From assembly GCF_004770145.1 (NCBI RefSeq), contig NZ_RQFW01000016.1, forward strand, positions 186,001 to 250,000: a stretch of DNA of 64,000 nt, in the 5' to 3' direction. How positions within the stretch are numbered: the first letter of the stretch is position 1; each line of letters opens with the position of its first letter. Shown one piece after another: positions 18,701-25,546 of the stretch. The position numbers and the translations under genes were made by a program. The notes beneath the pieces are model-generated. The model worked only from the letters and a program-made list of their open reading frames with translations. It did no database searches and was not told the origin of the DNA. The stretch comes from Leptospira bourretii (GTDB lineage Bacteria > Spirochaetota > Leptospiria > Leptospirales > Leptospiraceae).

Positions 18701-18912
18701 CTCTTTCGAATAAACTGAAAAAAGAAATTTTACCTTCAGTTCCAGAGATGATCACCGGAAGTTTTATGGATGTGATCGACATCGTAAAACCGGAACGAAC
18801 AAAATTTTTGTCCATGCATACGGAATTTAATCACCAAGGTAGCAACCTAATCGGTGTTTTGGTATTCTTACCAGATTTTGATGAGCTGGTAGATTTGATT
18901 CATAAATCATGA
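15715..18912 (+). CDS. cheA: Chemotaxis histidine kinase CheA with C-terminal CheC-like phosphatase domain
   Basis: Phosphorylates CheY and CheB in response to receptors. At 1065 residues it is much longer than the usual 650-750. Order: P1/HPt with His48 (FRAAHSLKSSSAF); a linker/P2-like region (about 140-290); the dimerisation domain (about 305-370, TIKVSSDKLDQLMNNVGELV); the HATPase with N-box LIHLIRNSVDHGIE (about 425) and DDGKGLN; and the CheW-like P5 domain (about 560-705). After a charged linker there is a CheC/CheX-like domain (about 835-1065). Its second phosphatase motif is intact: Ser980-x3-Glu984-x2-Asn987-x22-Pro1010. The first copy (around 874-883, KKLENIVNTGMMNAG) has Asn where the catalytic Glu should be. 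The start is TTG 15715 with AAGGG about 8 bases upstream. The stop overlaps cheB by 4 bases. Confidence 0.93.
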   Translation: MAGILGEYTEVFLEESEDQIEELNSNLVKLEKDHENPEIINDIFRAAHSLKSSSAFVGLYNLSDLAHTMENLLQKIREGSLEINVKLVNLLFECFDLIKQVIEGVANGVKVETPFTDMIKKLQDYEASPTQSGSGTTKSSETKTSKESALSSITLNEEEISEIRQSLKEDNDLTAFSVQLKLKDETPMQNLRLLLILQSVKQSGVIIKCNPSEDALDNGQGSFALSFVTVTRLNRQELHVQCNIDMVDTLSVEEIKLPETEMEALEKKTDASNISSTNTMSTHSDSEEKQVTKGSANFEKAVTDSKVVMRTIKVSSDKLDQLMNNVGELVITNSGFQKIYDDLVAQFGEDSLFNELKGKIDQINRISKDLQTGIMNIRMVPIGSVFNRFTRLIRDLSLETGKQVNLVLRGENTELDKKVIDAIGEPLIHLIRNSVDHGIESPSERRAAGKPEEGTVELNAYQGGSNILVEIRDDGKGLNKDKILKKAIERGLVNDTDAQNLSESDIFQFIFAPGFSTADKISDISGRGVGMNVVNKLIEEFKGKILIHSEEGKGSSFTLSFPQALAIIPSILVIMEEEVYAFPLSEVSETIKVNLDQITTLEGHEIINLRGEVLPIYRLNRILGLADKQDMVEVPVVIVNYKTRKLGFMVDDLIGKHETVIKSLGKNFKDIQGLTGATIMGDGTIILVLDIPGLVEIAADKVDWSDKLVAGEMMKRASTIRSLEMSDSEFMFKSNHPTNRYNAKLIELRAKDKSRVKKDKHKIEKHVIVPKEEVFAEEPVTNLKITTEVIKTETEVNGDSGESSKSATATLVIDHKTDEIHRLADVAKIENVKLTEREQAAEIIKGFVEQKEERLNQVAALNSEAINEIMSSKDIKKLENIVNTGMMNAGVVLSQLVGKEVELFIPEIKLTDREGLAKEFRYSMDQFFGMKIRMTGDLNGNLLMMFSEENGSEIAKELLGSEDAKYAEGSLHKLSEDMVSVLSEISNIVCSSVMNSLSNKLKKEILPSVPEMITGSFMDVIDIVKPERTKFLSMHTEFNHQGSNLIGVLVFLPDFDELVDLIHKS

Positions 18913-19976
18913 ATAAAAAACCAACCGTTGCCATCATTGACGACTCACTCCTCGTGAGGAATATCCTGAGTGATGCTCTCACCAAAAAGGATGAAGTGCA
19001 GGTAATTGCCACAGGCAAAACCGGGATGGACTGCATTGATTTGGCAGGGAAGCTAAAACCTGATTTTATCGTCTTGGACATTGAAATGCCGATCATGGAT
19101 GGGCTTACGGCATTGGCCGAAATTAAAAAATTAAAACTGCCAAGTCATGTGATTATGCTTTCGGTGCTGACCCAACATGGGGCAGATGCCACATTTAAGG
19201 CATTGGAACTGGGAGCCGTTGATTTCATTCCAAAGCCTTCTAGTGGAAATCAGTTTTCTCCAGAGGATATTGCTGCGGTATTGTCCGCAAAAATCAAAGG
19301 GTTTTCTGATTCAAAGCAGCCGAGCATCGAAGTTCTCCTAAGGCCTGAGAGAACCGAACGCCAATTAAATAAAAGTTTTCAAAAACCGATCAAAGTAGAC
19401 GCTATCGGAATTGGGACCTCCACGGGAGGACCAAAAGCATTGCAAACTGTCTTTGCTGGGATTCCGGAAGATTTTGCAAAACCAATCTTTGTGGTGCAAC
19501 ATATGCCAGCGGGGTTTACCAAGGCATTTGCAGATAGATTGAATTCCTTGTCGAAGATACAAGTGAAAGAAGCAGAGCAGGGTGACTTAGTTCAGTCTGG
19601 AACTGCTTACATTGCTCCTGGTGATTATCAAATGACTGTGATCACAAAAGGAAAGGATCATTTTATTGAACTGCACCACACAGGTCAGGTCAATGGGCAT
19701 AGACCTTCGATTGAAGTATTGTTTGATAGTTTGGTGGAAGCTTACGGTGGGGACCATCTTTTATCCATGATCATGACTGGTATGGGAAAAGACGGATCAC
19801 AAGCCATCACCAACATTCACGCCAAAGGTGGTATCACTCTGGCGCAGAATGAAGCAACATCCGTAGTGTACGGAATGAACCGTGTTGCGGTAGAACTGGG
19901 TGGGATTGATTTTGTTCTTCCAGTGGATGAATTGGTACCAAAGATGATTGAATTATTAAAGTCGAGAGGGAATTAA
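18909..19976 (+). CDS. cheB: Chemotaxis response regulator / protein-glutamate methylesterase CheB
   Basis: Demethylates (or deamidates) chemoreceptors when phosphorylated by CheA. It has 355 residues. Receiver domain: Asp11, Asp12 and phospho-acceptor Asp57 (FIVLDIEMPIMDG). Methylesterase domain: catalytic Ser in GIGTSTGGPKALQ, His in VQHMPAGFTKAFADRL, and Asp in TGMGKDGSQAI. It overlaps cheA by 4 bases. No cheR lies in this window, so the methyltransferase must be encoded elsewhere. Confidence 0.97.
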   Translation: MNKKPTVAIIDDSLLVRNILSDALTKKDEVQVIATGKTGMDCIDLAGKLKPDFIVLDIEMPIMDGLTALAEIKKLKLPSHVIMLSVLTQHGADATFKALELGAVDFIPKPSSGNQFSPEDIAAVLSAKIKGFSDSKQPSIEVLLRPERTERQLNKSFQKPIKVDAIGIGTSTGGPKALQTVFAGIPEDFAKPIFVVQHMPAGFTKAFADRLNSLSKIQVKEAEQGDLVQSGTAYIAPGDYQMTVITKGKDHFIELHHTGQVNGHRPSIEVLFDSLVEAYGGDHLLSMIMTGMGKDGSQAITNIHAKGGITLAQNEATSVVYGMNRVAVELGGIDFVLPVDELVPKMIELLKSRGN

Positions 19977-19977
19977 C

Positions 19978-20340
19978 ATGGCAAGAATTTTGGTTGTAGA
20001 TGATGCAAAATTCATGAGAACGCTCGTAAAAGATGCGTTAGTTGGTGCGGGTCACGAGATCGTAGGTGAAGCTGAGAACGGTAATATTGCGGTAGAACAA
20101 TACAAAAACCTCAAACCGGACTTAGTAACTATGGACATTACCATGCGTGAAAAAGACGGAATCGAAGCAACAAAGGAAATCATTAAATTTGATGCATCCG
20201 CTAAAATCATTATGGTAACGGCCCTTGGTCAGGAAGATTTACTGGCAAAAGCAATCAAGATGGGTGTGAAGGATTTTGTTGTGAAACCTTTCCCTCCTGA
20301 AAGATTGCAACAAGCTGCAGCAAAAGCACTAGGTTTATAA
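19978..20340 (+). CDS. cheY: Chemotaxis response regulator CheY
   Basis: Single receiver domain of 120 residues with no output domain, expected to act on the flagellar motor. Acid pocket Asp8, Asp9, phospho-acceptor Asp53 (LVTMDITMREKDG), Thr81 and Lys103 (VVKPF) are all present. One base after cheB. The probable phosphatase for it is the CheC-like tail of the CheA encoded in this operon. Confidence 0.95.
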   Translation: MARILVVDDAKFMRTLVKDALVGAGHEIVGEAENGNIAVEQYKNLKPDLVTMDITMREKDGIEATKEIIKFDASAKIIMVTALGQEDLLAKAIKMGVKDFVVKPFPPERLQQAAAKALGL

Positions 20341-20343
20341 ATC

Positions 20344-21087
20344 GTGTCCCAAACCCCGGAGTTTATCGTCCGGTGGCAAAACCAGGACGGAGGACTGACA
20401 GAAGGACCTTTAACGGTTTTATGGTCTCTGATTGATAGTTATAAGGTTGATATTTTTGAAGTCTCCCTTTCGCGTATCACATCCGATTTCATTCAATTTT
20501 TGAGAACCAGTCAGTCCTTATCGATTGAACTCACTTCTGAGTTCGCCGTCATGGCATCTCATTTGGTGTATCTAAAATCCAAAGCCTTATTGCCGGATCC
20601 TGGTTTTGAGGAAGAGGATTATGACCCGCCTCTACCCAAAGAACTCGTAGATAAATTACTCGAACACAAAAAGTTTCAAATGGCTGGGCAACGTCTGGCG
20701 GAACTGGACAGGTTGACCGCCGGAATGTTTACCCGGGAAACCAATCAGGTTTTGGATGAAACCGAAGTATGGTTGGATGTAAGCCTTGTGGATTTGATTT
20801 CTGCTTTCAATTCGATTTTGGAGCAAGAGAGTTCCAATGAAATTGAGGACCTAGTCCCCATCTATGAAGGGGTAAGCCAATACTCCGTAGAGGACAAAAT
20901 GGCCTATTTACAGGGCCTTTTAGAAAAAACCGGGGAAATCCACTTTATGGATTTGTTTGAAACAGAAAAACCGGAAAAAAAAGAAATCGTCGCTGCCTTC
21001 CTTGCTGTATTAGAAGTTGTTAAAATCCGAGTTTGCAAAGTCCTCCAACATGCAGTTTTCGGAGAAATCAAAATAGTCAAGGTTTAG
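20344..21087 (+). CDS. scpA: Segregation and condensation protein A (kleisin)
   Basis: Bridges the SMC heads in the bacterial condensin complex. Its 247 residues carry the ScpA N-terminal signature EGPLTVLWSLIDSYKVDIFE then ITSDFIQFL and LVYLKSKALLP. The C-terminal winged-helix part is KEIVAAFLAVLEVVKIRVCK. The start is GTG 20344, three bases after cheY, and scpB follows after 6 bases. Transcription may continue from the che operon. Confidence 0.95.
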   Translation: MSQTPEFIVRWQNQDGGLTEGPLTVLWSLIDSYKVDIFEVSLSRITSDFIQFLRTSQSLSIELTSEFAVMASHLVYLKSKALLPDPGFEEEDYDPPLPKELVDKLLEHKKFQMAGQRLAELDRLTAGMFTRETNQVLDETEVWLDVSLVDLISAFNSILEQESSNEIEDLVPIYEGVSQYSVEDKMAYLQGLLEKTGEIHFMDLFETEKPEKKEIVAAFLAVLEVVKIRVCKVLQHAVFGEIKIVKV

Positions 21088-21093
21088 ATTCAT

Positions 21094-21723
21094 TTGGAAG
21101 AAAGAGCTTATACTAAGGGCCTTCTTGAGGCGCTTCTTTTTTTATCTTCAGATCCAATCAAATTGTCTGCACTTGCCAAGTCTGCTGGGATCGAAAAAAC
21201 AGAAGCCCGGGAACTCCTCGACGAACTGATCTTAGACTACCAAGAAAAAGAAGGTGGTTTTTTACTGAGAGAAATCGCCGGTGGATACCAATTCATCACC
21301 AACCAAAAATATAGCGAAATCTTAGCGCATATCTTTAAAGATAAAAAAAGAGAAACCCTCTCTCGCGGAACCTTAGACACTCTTGCCATCATTGCTTACA
21401 AACAACCCGTCACACTGACAGAACTAGATGAAATTCGAGGAGTATCTTCTCGCGCTATGGTAGCAAGTCTTATGTCAAAAAAACTGGTGAAAGCAGTCGG
21501 TCAAAAGGAAGTTCCGGGAAGACCAACATTATATGGAACCACCAACGAATTCTTGTTACACTTTGGTTTAAGCAAACTCACAGACCTTCCAACTCCAGTC
21601 GAAGTGAAGGAACTCAAATTTGAAGAATTCACACCAGAATCCATAATAGTGACTGATGAAACAGAAATGAATCCTGATTTTGATACAAGCACTCTACCGG
21701 ATGAATTACAAGAAGGGTCTTAA
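21094..21723 (+). CDS. scpB: Segregation and condensation protein B
   Basis: Partner of ScpA in SMC-ScpAB. The 209-residue protein has two winged-helix domains: LLEALLFLSSDPIKLSALAK and RGTLDTLAIIAYKQPVTL then DEIRGVSSRAMVASLMSKKL, and GRPTLYGTTNEFLLHFGL. The start is TTG 21094. It abuts pheA with no gap. Confidence 0.95.
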   Translation: MEERAYTKGLLEALLFLSSDPIKLSALAKSAGIEKTEARELLDELILDYQEKEGGFLLREIAGGYQFITNQKYSEILAHIFKDKKRETLSRGTLDTLAIIAYKQPVTLTELDEIRGVSSRAMVASLMSKKLVKAVGQKEVPGRPTLYGTTNEFLLHFGLSKLTDLPTPVEVKELKFEEFTPESIIVTDETEMNPDFDTSTLPDELQEGS

Positions 21724-22815
21724 ATGAGTAGTGCAGAAGAAGAACTAAAAAAACTCCGTGCTGGAATTGATTCGTTAGACACAGAAATCATAGCTCTCAT
21801 TCAAAAACGTGCAGGTTTCGCACAGGAGATTGGTCGTGTTAAAAAAGAATCTGGTGGACCAATTTATCGCCCGGATCGTGAAAAAGATGTATATGAAAAA
21901 GTTACCAAACTATCAGGTGGACCACTTCCTTCTTCTGTGATTCGTGCAATTTACCGAGAGATGATGTCTGGAACCATCGCCTTAGAACACCCGTTAAAGA
22001 TTGGTTTTTTAGGTCCTGAAGGAAGTTTTTCTCATTCTGCAATGCGTTCTAAATTTGGAAGTTCCATTGATGCGGTTCCTCAAACTTCAATTCCAGATGT
22101 GTTTCGAATGGTAGAGGAAGGTAAGTTGGATTATGGAGTGGTGCCTGTGGAAAATTCCACAGAAGGCCAAGTCAGTTCCACCTTGGATATGTTTTTGGAA
22201 ACTGATCTTTTCGTGTATTCCGAGTTATACCAAAGAATCTCGTTTTCACTGCTTGGTTTTGAAACAGACCTTTCTCTTGTGAAAAAAATCTATGGAATTC
22301 GAATCGGAAACGAACAGTGCCGCAATTGGATTTCTGCGAATCTTCCAAATGCAGAAGTTGTGGATACTTCTTCTACTGCGATGGCGGCAAAGTTAGTATC
22401 CGAAAGAAAAGACGGCCTTGCGATTGCATCCAAAATAGCCGGTGAAATTTATAATTTAAACGTGATTGCAGAAGGGATTGAAGATTATTCAGGAAACACC
22501 ACTCGGTTTCTTGTGATCGGCAAAACAGAATCCCCTAAAACAAAAGAAGATAAAACTTCCATTGTGTTTTCTATTCCGAACCAAACGGGTTCTTTGTTTG
22601 CTATTTTAAAAACTTTCAATGATGCTTCGATCAATTTAACAAAAATTGAATCAAGGCCATTAAAACGAAACTTGTGGGAATACCATTTTTTCGTCGATTT
22701 TATTGGTCACAGAGAAGATCCAAAAATTGCAGAACTTCTTGAAAAAGTAAAATCACAATGTACTTTGTTTAAACTTTTGGGCTCCTATCCAACAGCCGGA
22801 TCTTTTCCTACATGA
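21724..22815 (+). CDS. pheA: Bifunctional chorismate mutase / prephenate dehydratase
   Basis: Makes phenylpyruvate from chorismate for phenylalanine synthesis. The 363-residue protein has an AroQ-type chorismate mutase domain (about 1-85: ELKKLRAGIDSLDTEIIALI), then a prephenate dehydratase domain (about 95-270: GFLGPEGSFSHSAMRSKFG, YGVVPVENSTEGQVSSTLD, with the Thr-Arg-Phe motif in NTTRFLVIGK). It ends in an ACT domain (about 280-355: NQTGSLFAILKTFNDASINLTKIESRP) for feedback inhibition by phenylalanine. It overlaps tyrA by 4 bases. Confidence 0.96.
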   Translation: MSSAEEELKKLRAGIDSLDTEIIALIQKRAGFAQEIGRVKKESGGPIYRPDREKDVYEKVTKLSGGPLPSSVIRAIYREMMSGTIALEHPLKIGFLGPEGSFSHSAMRSKFGSSIDAVPQTSIPDVFRMVEEGKLDYGVVPVENSTEGQVSSTLDMFLETDLFVYSELYQRISFSLLGFETDLSLVKKIYGIRIGNEQCRNWISANLPNAEVVDTSSTAMAAKLVSERKDGLAIASKIAGEIYNLNVIAEGIEDYSGNTTRFLVIGKTESPKTKEDKTSIVFSIPNQTGSLFAILKTFNDASINLTKIESRPLKRNLWEYHFFVDFIGHREDPKIAELLEKVKSQCTLFKLLGSYPTAGSFPT

Positions 22816-23705
22816 ACCTATCGAGAGTTTTGGTTTATGGAATGGGCCTTATGGGTGGATCCCTTGCCCTCGCGATTCGTAAGAAATTTCCAAATACAGA
22901 AATTTCAGCTGTGGTTCGTTCCGAAAAAAGTAAATCTACAATTTTTTCGAAACAACTGGCAGATTTTGTATTTTTGCAGAATGAATTCCAAACGCCAAAT
23001 TGGTCTAACTACGATTTGGTGGTATTTAGTACTCCTGTTGAGTCTATTTTAAAAATCATCCAGACTCTTCCTAAATCCGGAAATACAATCTTTATCGATT
23101 TAGGATCTACCAAAGAAACCATTGTTTCTGCAGTGGAATCGTATTTTGGGGATATAACTCACAATTATATTTCTACCCATCCTATGTGTGGATCTGAACA
23201 AGCGGGCCCAGATGCGGCGGTTCCAGATTTATATGTGGATAAACTTTGTATTTTAACTTCTCCAAAATCAACATCTAACACTAGTTTGGAATGGGTTCGG
23301 TCGTTTTGGGAAAAAATTGGTTCCTGGACTTTGGAAATGGACTCCCAATCACATGATGAAACTTTGGCTTATCTTTCTCATCTTCCTCATGTCATCTCTA
23401 CCTTACTTGTCAATGTGGCTGGATCCAATCCTACAACTAAAAAAGAAATCTTAGAATCTTCTAAACCCATTACGGGTGGTGGGTTTCGGGATATGTCAAG
23501 GATTGCTGGTTCCAACCCGGATATGTGGATTTCTATCTTCAAAGAAAATCAAAGATTTCTACTAAAATCAATTGATGATTTGATTCAACAATTATCGGAG
23601 TTTCGAAATCTCTTTGGATCTGATGGTTCTTTTGATGAATCACAAATTCGAAAAATTTGGGAATTGGCAATAGCAAACAAAGATGAAATCCGAAAAACAA
23701 AATGA
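22812..23705 (+). CDS. tyrA: Prephenate dehydrogenase
   Basis: NAD(P)-dependent oxidative decarboxylation of prephenate or arogenate in tyrosine synthesis. The 297-residue protein has an N-terminal Rossmann motif VYGMGLMGGSLALAI, IDLGSTKETIV, the conserved THPMCGSEQAGPDAA with the substrate His, and a helical C-terminal half with LPHVISTLL and GGGFRDMSRIAGSNPDMW. No ACT domain is present. It overlaps pheA and the next gene by 4 bases each, so the three are one translationally coupled unit. Confidence 0.94.
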   Translation: MNLSRVLVYGMGLMGGSLALAIRKKFPNTEISAVVRSEKSKSTIFSKQLADFVFLQNEFQTPNWSNYDLVVFSTPVESILKIIQTLPKSGNTIFIDLGSTKETIVSAVESYFGDITHNYISTHPMCGSEQAGPDAAVPDLYVDKLCILTSPKSTSNTSLEWVRSFWEKIGSWTLEMDSQSHDETLAYLSHLPHVISTLLVNVAGSNPTTKKEILESSKPITGGGFRDMSRIAGSNPDMWISIFKENQRFLLKSIDDLIQQLSEFRNLFGSDGSFDESQIRKIWELAIANKDEIRKTK

Positions 23706-24859
23706 AGTTTTTAAAAAAAATAAATAAGTTAAGCGGCTGTAAGGCGGCCATTCTCACCAACCAAAGTGCTTTTGGTCATCTTGGAAAATACCATTTTCAA
23801 ACTTATTCAGAAATTTTTGATTTAAAAACAATATTTTTGCCAGAACACGGACTCTTCGCTGAGTTACAAGACCAGGTCAGTGGGGATGAACTCAAATATC
23901 TTTTTGGAGATATGCAGATTGTGAATCTGTATGGAAAGGAAGAATCAAGTTTAGTTCCACCAAAAGAAAGTTTAACCAATGTAGATGTGATCATCATTGA
24001 TATAAAAGATGTTGGTTCGAGGTATTATACTTTTTTAACAACAGCCTATTATATTTTATGTGAAGTTTCGCGTATAAAACGGGAAACAGGAAAGGCTCCT
24101 CTTTTTTTAGTGATCGATTCTCCAAACCCCATTGGAACTAGAGTCGAAGGAACACCACTGCAAAAAGAATTCGAATCTTTTGTTGGTGTCACCTCGGTTT
24201 TGCATAGGCATGGGCTCACTCCAGGTGGATTATTAACTTATTATAATGAAACCTTTCAGTTAAAAGTGGATGTGATTGTTGTACCTGTCGGAGTATTTCA
24301 TCCAAAATCAGTATCAAGTTTTGAATGGGTTCCTCCTTCGCCAAATATCCCAACACAGAGCACTTGTTTGGTGTATCCGGGAATGTGTCTTTTGGAAGGA
24401 ACTAATGTATCGGAAGGCAGAGGGACAACCAAACCTTTCGAAACTTTTGGAGCTCCCTATTTAGTTGGTAAAGCGAAAGAAGAATTAGACAAGCGGATGT
24501 TCTCTCACCAACCAGGAAAATTTATTTTACGTAACTTACGATTTTTACCAACATTTCATAAGTATGTTGGTTCCATTTGTGAAGGTTACCAACTTATGGT
24601 ATTAAAACCAAAACAGTTTCATTCCTTATATTTTGTATTATACTTTTTGAAACAATTGTTGGAACTCTTCCCAAAAGAATTTGAATATTTAAAAGGAGTT
24701 TACGAATTTCGTTCGGACCGCCCGGCGATTGAGCTGCTTTGCGGCGATTCAACTTTATTAGACTATTTATACGGAAAACGAACAGATTCTGAACTTGAAA
24801 TGTATTTAAAAGAATCAGAAAGTCGTTGGACGAAACTGATAAAACCCTTTCGGTATTAA
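23702..24859 (+). CDS. DUF1343 / NamZ-like exo-beta-N-acetylmuramidase family protein
   Basis: Members such as Bacillus NamZ remove terminal MurNAc from peptidoglycan fragments. Its 385 residues show the family marks: AAILTNQSAFG, IFLPEHGLFAE, DVIIIDIKDVGSRYYTFLTTAYY, LFLVIDSPNPIGTRVEGTPL, HRHGLTPGGLLTYYNETF, PPSPNIPTQSTCLVYPGMCL and EGTNVSEGRGTTKPFETFGAPYL. Known members are usually exported, but this copy begins MKFLKKINKLSGCKAAILTN with no signal peptide. It could therefore act in the cytoplasm in cell-wall recycling. It overlaps tyrA by 4 bases, an odd partner for a wall enzyme. Confidence 0.88.
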   Translation: MKFLKKINKLSGCKAAILTNQSAFGHLGKYHFQTYSEIFDLKTIFLPEHGLFAELQDQVSGDELKYLFGDMQIVNLYGKEESSLVPPKESLTNVDVIIIDIKDVGSRYYTFLTTAYYILCEVSRIKRETGKAPLFLVIDSPNPIGTRVEGTPLQKEFESFVGVTSVLHRHGLTPGGLLTYYNETFQLKVDVIVVPVGVFHPKSVSSFEWVPPSPNIPTQSTCLVYPGMCLLEGTNVSEGRGTTKPFETFGAPYLVGKAKEELDKRMFSHQPGKFILRNLRFLPTFHKYVGSICEGYQLMVLKPKQFHSLYFVLYFLKQLLELFPKEFEYLKGVYEFRSDRPAIELLCGDSTLLDYLYGKRTDSELEMYLKESESRWTKLIKPFRY

Positions 24860-24878
24860 ATTTTTTAACAAAATGGTG

Positions 24879-24909
24879 TTGCAGACCGACTAAAGGTTAG
24901 GTATACAAT
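24879..24909 (+). promoter_or_regulatory. Candidate promoter for lemA, very close to the start codon
   Basis: TTGCAG (24879-24884), a 17-bp spacer, then TATACA (24902-24907), or overlapping TACAAT. The predicted start site falls within a few bases of the ATG at 24914. No Shine-Dalgarno lies between, suggesting a leaderless or near-leaderless message. Confidence 0.45.
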
Positions 24910-24913
24910 CACC

Positions 24914-25504
24914 ATGACAAGAATGTTTCGAACCATTTTTCTAATTTCCCTTATGGCAACAGTTCTCACCAACTGCGGTTATAACCGTATCCAAGAGTTG
25001 GATGAAGAAGTGACTGCTTCTTGGGCAGAAGTTCTCAACCAATACAAAAGAAGATCGGACTTAGTTCCTAATTTGGTTTCTGCCGTTAAAGGATTTGCCA
25101 ACCAAGAAAAAGACATCATGAAAGGAATTGCCGATGCAAGAGCAAAAATTGGTTCTATCCAAGCAACTCCTGAACTTGTAAACAATCCAGAAAGTTTAAA
25201 ACAATTCGACCAAGCGCAAGGACAATTGGGTTCAGCTTTGTCTAGACTTTTGATGATTCAAGAAAATTATCCTCAACTCAAATCGGACCAACACTTTTCG
25301 GATTTAATGGCGCAGTTAGAAGGAACAGAAAATAGAATCACTGTTGCAAGAAACAGATTCATCAAAGCAACCAAAGATTACAATGTGTACATTCGTCAAT
25401 TCCCTGCAGTACTTACTGCGAAAGCTTTTGGTTATGATGCAAAAGCAACCTTCACAGTGGAAGATCCAAAGGCGATTGAAAATGCACCGAAAGTTGAATT
25501 TTGA
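24914..25504 (+). CDS. lemA: LemA-family lipoprotein
   Basis: LemA proteins are membrane-anchored helical proteins of uncertain function. The 196-residue protein has a lipoprotein signal (MTRMFRTIFLISLMATVLTNC, Cys21 as lipidation site, with a relaxed spirochaete-type lipobox). The LemA core follows: NRIQELDEEVTASWAEVLNQ, RRSDLVPNLVSAVKGFA, NRITVARNRFIKATKDYN and the ending VYIRQFPAVLTAKAFGY. Monocistronic as far as seen, with its own promoter and terminator. Confidence 0.93.
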   Translation: MTRMFRTIFLISLMATVLTNCGYNRIQELDEEVTASWAEVLNQYKRRSDLVPNLVSAVKGFANQEKDIMKGIADARAKIGSIQATPELVNNPESLKQFDQAQGQLGSALSRLLMIQENYPQLKSDQHFSDLMAQLEGTENRITVARNRFIKATKDYNVYIRQFPAVLTAKAFGYDAKATFTVEDPKAIENAPKVEF

Positions 25505-25515
25505 ATTATAAAAGG

Positions 25516-25546
25516 AAGCCGGTAAGTGATTGCCGGCTTTTTTATT
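25516..25546 (+). terminator. Intrinsic terminator after lemA
   Basis: A 10-bp stem AAGCCGGTAA / TTGCCGGCTT (25516-25525 with 25530-25539, one G-U) and a 4-base loop, then TTTTTAT. It sits between the convergent lemA and MBOAT genes and could work partly in both directions. Confidence 0.85.
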
